NCBI GenBank assembly: GCA_027682205.1
Contig: JAQDAD010000005.1
Coordinates: 31,625-95,624 of the forward strand
DNA from: Streptococcaceae bacterium AF54-32pH5A
GTDB taxonomy: Bacteria; Bacillota; Bacilli; Lactobacillales; Streptococcaceae
Length of the DNA: 64,000 nucleotides
Reading direction: 5' to 3'
Made by a program: the position numbers and the translations under genes. Numbering within the stretch: the stretch's first letter is position 1; each line of letters begins with the position of its first letter. The notes beneath the pieces are model-generated. The model had not been told where the DNA came from. It saw only the letters and a program-made list of their open reading frames with translations, and did not search any database. This document shows, piece after piece, positions 57,118-64,000 of the stretch.

Positions 57118-59280
57118 TTATCTTCTAATGAAATGTAACTGCCTGCTGAGATAATCTCCCTGCGGAAGCTCCATAGTAATACCCGCATACATGAGTTCTG
57201 CACCTGAGTAAACTACACCATTTTCCTGTAATTCATACCGTCCCTCTTCATCCAAATCTTTTAACTTTAAAGTTGTTTCCATTGTTTCCACAACTGATAA
57301 GACTCGGACGTAGGTTACAATCGTTTGATTTCCATAGTTAAATTGTACAGCTGCTTCATTGGATTCAGCATCGGGATTGATTAACCTATACTGGTTTCCC
57401 AACTGGACTACTGGCCGCAATTCTTTATACAAGTTCACCTGGGCTGCAATCGTAGCTTTCTCTTCATCTGATAAACTTGTCAAATCAAGCTCATAACCCA
57501 GATTTCCCATCATTGCCACATGACCACGAGTTTCCAATGGTGTCATTCGTCCCATCTGATGATTTGGTACTGCTGATACATGAGCTCCCATGGAAATGGT
57601 TGGATAGAGATAGGATGAGCCGTATTGAATTGGTAAACGTGCAATGGCATCAGTATTATCACTAGCCCAGACTTGTGGGAAATAACGCATCATGCCAAGA
57701 TCATTTCGTCCACCACCACCAGAGCAGGACTCAAAGAGAATATGACTGTGTTTCTCTGTCAGATAAGAAACGAGTTCGTAAAGCCCCAACATATACTGAT
57801 GAGACTGCATCTGTGTCTCTAGATAGTTCGAACCATTCCCTAGGTTAGTAATATTACGATTCATATCCCATTTGATGTAGTCAATCTTATGATGAGAGAG
57901 GAGTTCATCTAAAACATTTTTCAGATATTCTACTACCTGAGGATTGGCAAGATTAAGTACTAATTGATTCCGAGAGTAAGTATGCTCATATCCTGGGACC
58001 TGAATGGCCCAGTCAGGATGTTTACGATACAAATCACTATCTACAGAAATCATTTCAGGTTCCAACCAAAGTCCAAACTGCAAACCTCTTTCATGGATAG
58101 CTGAAATAAGACTTTCAAGGCCCCCACCCAGTTTTTCCTCATTAACACTCCAGTCACCTAAAGCACGATTATCGTCAAAACGATTACCAAACCAACCATC
58201 GTCTAATACAAAAAGTTCAATCCCAACTTTCTTAGCCTCATCTGCCAACTCTAACAGTTTTTCTCTCTGAAAGTCAAAGTAGGTAGCTTCCCAATTATTG
58301 ATAAGAATTGGACGTTCTTTTTTAGAAAATTTACTTGGCATAATGTGCTTAAGTACAAAATTTTGGCTTTCATGGCTAATACCAGTTAATCCCTGATCTG
58401 AAAAGGTCACTAAAGCTACCGGTGTTTCAAAGTATTCCTCAGGGTCTAATTTCCAAGAAAAGTTTTCCGGATTAATCCCAATAGCCACCCGAACTTCATT
58501 CAATTGATTCTTTTGGACAAAAGCTTCAAAGTTTCCACTATACATTAGTTGCAGGGCAAACACATTCCCAGCATCCTCTGTGACTCCTTGATCACATAAT
58601 AGAAGGGCTGGTGTTTGAGCATGCCCAGAAGCCCCACGGTTCGAACTAATCGAAAAGATTCCTTGTTCTACCTTTTGACGTCGGACAGTCTTTTCACGAG
58701 CATAAGCTCCCTGCAGAGTTACTATTTCGTAAGTTGAAGCAGGAAAATCAGCCATAAAAGAAAAATCTTTATGAATGACAACTTCCTGTTTACTATTATT
58801 CTCCAATTTGCTATAACTAGCAATTGTCGCATCACTGTCAAAAGCAGTATAATAAAGTGTCAGACCAAGTTTAGCTTGGGAATCTTCTAAAATCAAGGCA
58901 AGAGTCTCTGTATCGTCCATGCTATGTGGAGAAGGTAAGCCCTGTGGACCATTCTGATCTTTTAAAATCTTTGCTTCTACAAATCGAAAATCTGTTACTT
59001 CAGTTGCATCGTGCTGAACTTGCAAAGTTGGTTTCCTAAAATCACCCAAACCATGTTGTCCAAAAATCTGACGTTGCGTATCCAAACTAAATGTTCGATT
59101 ATTGGCCTTTGGATTTCCTGAAAAAGCATGATCTCGTTCATAAACACTATTGGCACCTTTATAGTTCTTAATTGTCTTTCCTAAATGTTTCAATAGTAAG
59201 AACCCATCACGATTTTCAATAATCAAACTTAAGCCTTTACTCTCAACGTAAAATAGATTATTCTCTATCCGAATTCCCAT
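57118..59280 (-). CDS. aga: Alpha-galactosidase, GH36
   Basis: Removes galactose from raffinose, stachyose or melibiose in the cytosol. 720 residues, the usual length for the family, from the start at 59280 (MGIRIENN), which has AGAGG eight bases upstream. GH36 features: the beta-rich N-terminal domain, the nucleophile segment [14 protein letters not shown], the acid/base region [26 protein letters not shown]. First gene of aga-rafE-rafF-rafG-gtfA, divergent from the AraC regulator gene. Confidence 0.96.
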   Translation of the reverse strand: MGIRIENNLFYVESKGLSLIIENRDGFLLLKHLGKTIKNYKGANSVYERDHAFSGNPKANNRTFSLDTQRQIFGQHGLGDFRKPTLQVQHDATEVTDFRFVEAKILKDQNGPQGLPSPHSMDDTETLALILEDSQAKLGLTLYYTAFDSDATIASYSKLENNSKQEVVIHKDFSFMADFPASTYEIVTLQGAYAREKTVRRQKVEQGIFSISSNRGASGHAQTPALLLCDQGVTEDAGNVFALQLMYSGNFEAFVQKNQLNEVRVAIGINPENFSWKLDPEEYFETPVALVTFSDQGLTGISHESQNFVLKHIMPSKFSKKERPILINNWEATYFDFQREKLLELADEAKKVGIELFVLDDGWFGNRFDDNRALGDWSVNEEKLGGGLESLISAIHERGLQFGLWLEPEMISVDSDLYRKHPDWAIQVPGYEHTYSRNQLVLNLANPQVVEYLKNVLDELLSHHKIDYIKWDMNRNITNLGNGSNYLETQMQSHQYMLGLYELVSYLTEKHSHILFESCSGGGGRNDLGMMRYFPQVWASDNTDAIARLPIQYGSSYLYPTISMGAHVSAVPNHQMGRMTPLETRGHVAMMGNLGYELDLTSLSDEEKATIAAQVNLYKELRPVVQLGNQYRLINPDAESNEAAVQFNYGNQTIVTYVRVLSVVETMETTLKLKDLDEEGRYELQENGVVYSGAELMYAGITMELPQGDYLSRQLHFIRR

Positions 59281-59309
59281 AAATTGTACCTCTTCGATTT
59301 CTTGATAAG

Positions 59310-59334
59310 ATTTTATCACATAAAAACGCTTTCT
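59310..59334 (-). promoter_or_regulatory. aga promoter with cre-like site
   Basis: Minus-strand TGA TAAAAT (extended -10, 59310-59318). Upstream in the spacer, AGAAAGCGTTTTTA (59321-59334) resembles cre. This suggests glucose repression along with activation by MsmR. Confidence 0.6.
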
Positions 59335-59359
59335 AAAATAGAGAAATGTCTATAAAATA

Positions 59360-59368
59360 TGGTAAAAT
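59360..59368 (+). promoter_or_regulatory. Extended -10 promoter of msmR
   Basis: TGG TAAAAT about 20 bases before the chosen msmR ATG. Confidence 0.5.
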
Positions 59369-59387
59369 GTTAGGTAGGAGGTGTCAC

Positions 59388-60281
59388 ATGCTAGTTTTTT
59401 CAGAATACCAAACAGGAACAATTGATCTTTCTCTTAGTTTTTACGGTTATGAAGAATGTACACCTAACTACTCTTTTGGTCCAGCTATTCGAGATACCTA
59501 TGTACTACATTACATTACTAAAGGAAAAGGTAAATTCCATTATAAAGGTAAAATTGTTGATTTAAAGGCAGGAGATTTCTTTTTACTAAAACCAGATGAA
59601 TTAACATTTTATCAAGCAGATAGACAGGATCCTTGGGCTTACTACTGGTTAGGGATTACTGGAGGGAAAGCACCTGACTATTTTGCTCTCTCTCAAATTT
59701 CTGACCAATCCTATCTCATCCAATCAGAAAGCTGTCATACACTGACAACTTCAAAACTCATTGATAGTATAGTCCGTTTTGCTCAGGTAACAAAATCAAA
59801 CGAACTGGCACAACTCCATATCATGGGGCAACTTCATGAATTAATGTTTCATCTAGGAACTATTGCTCCCAATCAGAAAAAAAAGAATATTTCATCAACC
59901 CACCAACTCTATCTTGACTGCAAACGATTGATAGATAGTCACTACCCACAATCACTCACAATTCAAGATTTAGCAAAAGAACTATCGGTTCATAGAAGTT
60001 ACTTAACTAGTGTGTTTAAAGAATTTCACCAGCTCTCTCCAAAAGAATATTTGCTTTTTGTTCGGATGCATCGTGCGCATCAATTACTAGAACATACCAA
60101 CGAAACAATTAAAGTCATTGCATACTCCGTTGGCTTTTCAGATCCTCTTCATTTCTCGAAAGCTTACAAGCAGTTTTTTCATAAAACACCCAGCCAAACT
60201 CGAAAAGAACTCTCTCACCTCCCCTTAGTTAGAAAGGAAAATCATGAAATCACACCAACTAGTCTACCAAATATTGGCTAG
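59388..60281 (+). CDS. msmR: AraC-family activator of the raffinose operon (MsmR/RafR)
   Basis: 297 residues. Cupin-like sugar-sensing domain (about 1-150; YVLHYITKGKGKFHYKGK..LKAGDFFLLKP) and C-terminal AraC double HTH (about 200-290; SLTIQDLAKELSVHRSYLTSVFKE). Start at 59388 (MLVFSEY) has GGAGG six bases upstream; the longer frame from 59346 does not. Divergent from aga, so it most likely activates aga-rafEFG-gtfA with an alpha-galactoside inducer. Its end overlaps birA by 38 bases. Confidence 0.92.
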   Translation: MLVFSEYQTGTIDLSLSFYGYEECTPNYSFGPAIRDTYVLHYITKGKGKFHYKGKIVDLKAGDFFLLKPDELTFYQADRQDPWAYYWLGITGGKAPDYFALSQISDQSYLIQSESCHTLTTSKLIDSIVRFAQVTKSNELAQLHIMGQLHELMFHLGTIAPNQKKKNISSTHQLYLDCKRLIDSHYPQSLTIQDLAKELSVHRSYLTSVFKEFHQLSPKEYLLFVRMHRAHQLLEHTNETIKVIAYSVGFSDPLHFSKAYKQFFHKTPSQTRKELSHLPLVRKENHEITPTSLPNIG

Positions 60282-61182
60282 AGAAAACGACTATATTAGC
60301 GGAGAAAAAATCGGAGAAGAACTAAATCTAAGCCGTACATCCATATGGAAAGCGATCCAACGTCTTCAACAAGAAGGCTTAGAAATTGACAGTATCAAAA
60401 ATAGAGGATACAAGCTTATTCAAGGCGATTTAATTTTGCCTGATGTGATTCAAGAGAAAACCAACTTAACTATTCTCTACAACCCTGAAACCAAATCTAC
60501 TCAAACAGATGCAAAAGAAGGTATTGAGGGTGGAAGCCAAGGCAATACTCTCTATCTTTCCACATGTCAAACAGCAGGGCGTGGTCGCTTTCAACGTCCC
60601 TACTACTCTCCCTCTCAGGGGGGGATCTATATGTCGCTCCATATCCAGCCAAATCTTCCTTATGACCAACTTCCAGCCTACACTCTGCTTACAGCAGGTG
60701 CCATTTACAAAGCTATTAAAAACCTCACCTTGATTGACGTGGGTATCAAATGGGTAAATGATATCTACTTTAAAAATAAAAAAATGGCAGGTATCCTCAC
60801 CGAAGCCATGACGTCAGTGGAAACAGGCCTAGTAACAGACGTCATTATCGGCGTTGGAATCAACTTTGCCATCAGCGATTTCCCTAAAGAGATAAAAGAA
60901 AAGGCTGGAAGCCTCTTTACTCCACCAGCACCCATTACACGAAACGAACTAATCTCAGAAATTTGGCGTTGTTTCTACCAAACAGCACCCGAAGAACTAC
61001 TCTATCTTTATAAAGAACACTCTCTCGTCCTAGGAAGAGAGGTCAGTTTTATCCAAGATCAGACTGAAAAAAAAGGAGTCGCCAAGGACATCTCCGACAA
61101 AGGACAACTCCTTATCCAGCTTGATGATCAGACAGAAATCTGGCTCCATAGTGGTGAAATCTCACTCACTAGCTGGACTTAA
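60244..61182 (+). CDS. birA: Biotin-protein ligase / biotin repressor
   Basis: 312 residues. The winged helix (1-60; YISGEKIGEELNLSRTSIWKAIQRLQ) permits DNA binding as in bifunctional BirA; the catalytic domain holds GRGRFQRPYYSPSQGG (about 112-127) for biotinyl-adenylate and IKWVNDIYFKNKKMAGILTE. AAAGGA lies five bases before the ATG inside msmR. Transcribed with msmR; biotin operator sites are not seen. Confidence 0.95.
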   Translation: MKSHQLVYQILARENDYISGEKIGEELNLSRTSIWKAIQRLQQEGLEIDSIKNRGYKLIQGDLILPDVIQEKTNLTILYNPETKSTQTDAKEGIEGGSQGNTLYLSTCQTAGRGRFQRPYYSPSQGGIYMSLHIQPNLPYDQLPAYTLLTAGAIYKAIKNLTLIDVGIKWVNDIYFKNKKMAGILTEAMTSVETGLVTDVIIGVGINFAISDFPKEIKEKAGSLFTPPAPITRNELISEIWRCFYQTAPEELLYLYKEHSLVLGREVSFIQDQTEKKGVAKDISDKGQLLIQLDDQTEIWLHSGEISLTSWT

Positions 61183-61186
61183 TAAC

Positions 61187-61236
61187 AGCACTATATGGTG
61201 TCTAGAACCTCAACTAGCAACATATAGTGCTTTTTG
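61187..61236 (+). terminator. Terminator after birA
   Basis: Perfect 11-bp stem AGCACTATATG/CATATAGTGCT with a 23-base loop, followed by TTTTT. Confidence 0.82.
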
Positions 61237-61284
61237 AATGTAGAAAGCAACTGATATATAAATAGCTGGCTTCCTATCAACACT

Positions 61285-61989
61285 TTACAGGTGAATAGCT
61301 TTCGAGGCATTCTTTTTATATGCCGTGCTATGTGCCAAAGAAACCCCATAACAGTGATTCTCATATCCAAGCATAATCAATGGCAGTGCAAAAACTTTAA
61401 CAGCATATAAAAGCAGCCAAAACGTAAAGACTTCAGCTTTTATATTTACCAAATTTTTACTCAACATCTCGTACAAGAACCATGCATTTAAAGCCATATT
61501 GAAGAGACTTGCCAACGTTGCTGAGACTATATTGGTTTTCAATTTTGGATGATAACATTTAGCCACATATAAGGCCAATATTGAAATATTATAAAGGCAA
61601 ATCGGTTGATAATTCTTCCTATAAATAATCAGCGTCTTACGATTATAGAACGGGAAACTATGGGCTCCACGATGATATTCATTTATCCAGACATGGCTAA
61701 GACCTCTAATCTCATCCCAAGATATAAATGAATCAATTTTTCTTAGATAAATCCCAGTTTTATGGATTGAGCACTTCCATTTGAACATGAAAGGTAAAAG
61801 AAAAGTAAGGAGTAAAACCGCAACTGTAACAATCTTCAACTCCTCTTGTCCGATAGTCAAGGATAAGCTAAAAAAGCGAATTTGCGCTTTTTTTACATCT
61901 AAGATCATTGAAATCACAGTTAGAAATACTACAAAGATAAATAGTATAAATCTATAAAAAATACTATGAAATTTTACTCCATTTTTCAT
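61285..61989 (-). CDS. Orphan membrane protein with PH-like middle domain
   Basis: 234 residues, not recognised. Four transmembrane segments (about 10-28, 50-70, 155-175 and 190-212) in two pairs flank a soluble stretch of about 80 residues with alternating strands (IHKTGIYLRKIDSFISWDEIRGL ... RKTLIIYRKN), a pattern seen in bacterial PH-like domains of membrane proteins. It is AT-rich, monocistronic, with GGGG about nine bases before the ATG, and lies between birA and IS wreckage. No pneumococcal equivalent comes to mind. Confidence 0.65.
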   Translation of the reverse strand: MKNGVKFHSIFYRFILFIFVVFLTVISMILDVKKAQIRFFSLSLTIGQEELKIVTVAVLLLTFLLPFMFKWKCSIHKTGIYLRKIDSFISWDEIRGLSHVWINEYHRGAHSFPFYNRKTLIIYRKNYQPICLYNISILALYVAKCYHPKLKTNIVSATLASLFNMALNAWFLYEMLSKNLVNIKAEVFTFWLLLYAVKVFALPLIMLGYENHCYGVSLAHSTAYKKNASKAIHL

Positions 61990-62175
61990 CTCGATTATCC
62001 CCCAGCCACTTAAAGTCCCTAACCCTAGTATACCACTAAATCTAGTCTACTTATGATTCTTTCTAGTATGAAAGTTACTAAAACAGCATTAGATAATAAA
62101 GCTTGATAATTCTGTAGTGAGTAAAACCACTATGGAGATCATGAAGCCTAGAAAAAAAGGCCCAAAAGATCTATA
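61990..62175. other. Non-coding stretch before the ISL3 remnant
   Basis: No gene, tRNA or clear hairpin is seen in this AT-rich stretch. It may hold eroded IS sequence from the left end of the ISL3 element, whose left repeat could not be found. Confidence 0.4.
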
Positions 62176-63266
62176 ATGAAAAGCGATCAAACCATCATTC
62201 GAAAAAATCTTATGGAACAATTACATTTTATCACAAACCTACTAGACATTAAAGACCCTAATATCAAGATTAGGTCGTTAATATGAATCCCCTAGCCGTC
62301 TAACATTTCTTACCTTGAAACGACTAGCATGCCTACTAGAATTCTCCTTAAAAAGCGCCCTTTCAAGTGCTATCATTGCTCAAAAACTAGTTGAAAAAAC
62401 TTCTATCTTCTATGACCGATATTGCTCACCAGCTTTCCATTTCAACTTCAACCGTCATTCGAAAACTTAATGACTTTAGCCGTCTTCCTAAAACTATGTT
62501 CTGGGACGAGTATGCCTTTAAAATGAGTTTTATCGTACAAGGCTTTAAGAATCTCAATATCATCACCGTCCTTGAAGTCAGAACACAGCCGTCATCCGAA
62601 ATCACTTTCTTCGCTACGATCGAACTGTTCGTTGTCAGGTAAAAATCATTACTATGGATATGTTTAGTCCTTATTATGATTTAGCTAGACAACTTCGCTT
62701 TCGAATTTCTAAGCTCAGGCTGAAACAGCTTTCCAGACTGTTTCAGTCCCAAATACCAAAATTGTACCCGATCGCTTTCATATTGTCCAATATCTTAGTC
62801 GTACTATGAATCGTATTCGCGTGCAAATCATGAATTAATTTAACCGAGAATCTCATGAATATAGAACCATCAAGCGCTGCTAGAAATTCGTCCAACAAGA
62901 TAGTCGGAAGCTAAGCGATAAACGCTTTTATCACCAGACCTAAAGAAACACTATAATTTCTATCAGCACTTGCTCTTTCACTCTCAGAACAAGGAAGAAG
63001 AAAAATTTTTCGGACTCATTGAGGACTAACTTAAGAAAGTTCATCTTCTTTTTCAGACTCTCTTTCAAAGCTTTCTCAAAGACAAGATTATCAACGCCCT
63101 TCAATTACCTTATTCCAACGCCAAATTAGAAGGAATCAATCATCTCATTAAACTCATCAAACGCAATATCTTTGGCTTTCGGAACTTTGACAACTTTAAG
63201 AAACGAGTTGTTATCGCTCTTAACATAAAAATGGAGAAGACTAAGATTGCCCCCTCCAGATTTTAG
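62176..63266 (+). pseudogene. ISL3-family (IS1167-like) transposase, heavily decayed
   Basis: Fragments of one ISL3 transposase follow in order across frames: MEQLHFITNLLDIKDPNIKI at the start, YLETTSMPTRILLKKR..FKCYHCSK, TDIAHQLSISTSTVIRKLNDFSRLP (helix-turn-helix), DEYAFKMSFIVQGFKNLNIITVLE, IITMDMFSPYYDLA, FHIVQYLSRTMNRIRVQIMN, and KLEGINHLIKLIKRNIFGFRNF at the end. At least six stops, several shifts and deletions separate them, and a short extra piece with a CTGAAACAG/CTGTTTCAG hairpin near 62718-62747 interrupts it. Only a short frame (62391-62642) stays open. Not functional. Confidence 0.88.
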
Positions 63267-63273
63267 CTGATTT

Positions 63274-63378
63274 CAATCCACTACAATTGACAAAGAGCCG
63301 AAAAAAAAAGAGAATGCCAATGTGGTTCTCTCCAGAATATAACTTTTCATCAACCCACTAGCGTTGACAAAGATTCTC
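63274..63378. repeat. Two copies of an ISL3-type terminal repeat
   Basis: TCAATCCACTACAATTGACAAAGAGCC at 63274-63299 (two parts around ACAATTG) recurs in altered form at 63350-63378 (TCAACCCACTAGCGTTGACAAAGA). Both have the shape of the right end of IS1167-like elements, so two insertions or a nested remnant abut the tRNA cluster. Confidence 0.6.
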
Positions 63379-63389
63379 AAATAATGTCA

Positions 63390-63477
63390 CGGAGAATGGG
63401 GGATTCGAACCCCCGCGCCAGTTACCCGACCTAACGATTTAGCAAACCGTCCTCTTCAGCCTCTTGAGTAATTCTCC
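63390..63477 (-). tRNA. tRNA-Ser (GCT), copy 1
   Basis: 88 bases forming a class II tRNA with long variable arm. Acceptor GGAGAAT/ATTCTCC, discriminator G, anticodon loop TTGCTAA with anticodon GCT, T arm GGGGG-TTCGAAT-CCCCC. CCA is not encoded. Confidence 0.95.
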
Positions 63478-63543
63478 AAAATATTAATTAACAGATATAA
63501 GTTTATACAAACTCCCCACACTCACGTTACAGCTCTTTGTATA

Positions 63544-63631
63544 CGGAGAATGGGAGATTCGAACCCCCGCGCCAGTTACCCGACCTAACGATTTAGCAAA
63601 CCGTCCTCTTCAGCCTCTTGAGTAATTCTCC
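63544..63631 (-). tRNA. tRNA-Ser (GCT), copy 2
   Basis: Identical to copy 1 over 88 bases except one base in the T stem (CTCCC in place of CCCCC), giving a G-U pair. Located 66 bases from copy 1. Anticodon GCT. Confidence 0.94.
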
Positions 63632-63639
63632 TACTTTAA

Positions 63640-63713
<74 letters not shown>

Positions 63714-63747
63714 AAGTCAAAAACTTGGTAATTTGAACAAAGTTCAA

Positions 63748-63818
63748 AGCGGGTGACGAGAATCGAACTCGCGACAACAGCTTGGAAGGCTGTAGTTTTA
63801 CCACTAAACTACACCCGC
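63748..63818 (-). tRNA. tRNA-Gly (TCC)
   Basis: 71 bases; perfect acceptor GCGGGTG/CACCCGC, discriminator T, anticodon loop CTTCCAA with TCC. Confidence 0.96.
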
Positions 63819-63833
63819 ATAACTATTATGAAA

Positions 63834-63906
63834 TGGCGCGAGACGGAATCGAACCGCCGACACATGGAGCTTCAATCCATTGCTCTACCAACTGAGCTAC
63901 CGAGCC
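63834..63906 (-). tRNA. tRNA-Phe (GAA)
   Basis: 73 bases; anticodon loop TTGAAGC with GAA, discriminator A. Acceptor GGCTCGG against TCGCGCC leaves a U-C mismatch at pair 4-69 and a G-U at 7-66. Confidence 0.93.
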
Positions 63907-63909
63907 AAA

Positions 63910-63983
<74 letters not shown>

Positions 63984-64000
63984 TTAATAATAAAAAGGAG

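Noticed and set aside
62391..62642. 83-codon frame as a separate small DNA-binding protein
   Set aside because: It is a middle piece of the decayed ISL3 transposase that chanced to stay open.

Overview
The window is chromosomal DNA of a mitis-group Streptococcus (S. mitis, S. oralis or S. pseudopneumoniae type). Evidence: a choline-binding surface protein, TacL-type teichoic acid ligase, pyruvate oxidase SpxB, lactate oxidase, the CopY-CupA-CopA copper operon, SczA/CzcD zinc efflux, the msm/raf galactoside operon, AT-rich DNA with extended -10 promoters, and degraded ISs of pneumococcal type. From memory, gene content closely follows two separate stretches of the S. pneumoniae map, joined here in one piece, and zmpB and nmlR are not at their pneumococcal positions. 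A relative of the pneumococcus is therefore more likely than S. pneumoniae itself.

Layout. 1-12 kb, mostly minus strand: glucokinase; choline-binding protein; leaderless pabB-pabC fusion; P-loop protein; UPF0340 protein; YesM/YesN two-component system; MsrAB-thioredoxin-CcdA surface redox-repair operon; a dead IS1182-type element. 12-21 kb: TipA-like MerR regulator, NSS transporter, manA, VOC protein, spxB and the copper operon with two cop boxes. 21-28 kb: thiamine salvage, with one TPP riboswitch before thiD and another before ykoE-ecfA-ecfT-tenA-thiW-thiM-thiE. 28-37.6 kb: lactate oxidase, an amino-acid ABC transporter, pyrFE behind a PyrR attenuator, and the murD-murG-divIB division/wall operon. 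At 37.6-37.9 kb a truncated ABC gene marks a rearrangement junction. 38-50 kb: thioesterase, galKT/galR, alcohol dehydrogenase, a MacB-like ABC fusion, czcD/sczA, and a quaternary-amine ABC transporter next to a MarR gene. 51-61 kb: tacL, the raffinose/melibiose operon (aga, rafEFG, gtfA) with its AraC activator, and birA. 61-63.4 kb: an orphan membrane protein and a heavily decayed ISL3 transposase. 63.4-64 kb: six tRNA genes on the minus strand, Ser-GCT twice, then Ile, Gly, Phe and fMet.

Functional themes are carbohydrate uptake under catabolite control (cre-like sites at spxB, lctO, galK and aga), peroxide-generating oxidases beside methionine-sulfoxide repair, metal efflux, and salvage instead of synthesis of vitamins. 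The most notable oddities are an in-frame stop separating the lipoprotein signal from the body of the raffinose-binding protein, a choline-binding protein ending in an Ltp-type domain, tandem tRNA-Ser genes differing by one T-stem base, replacement of nmlR by an ABC transporter, and a structured non-coding stretch after spxB.
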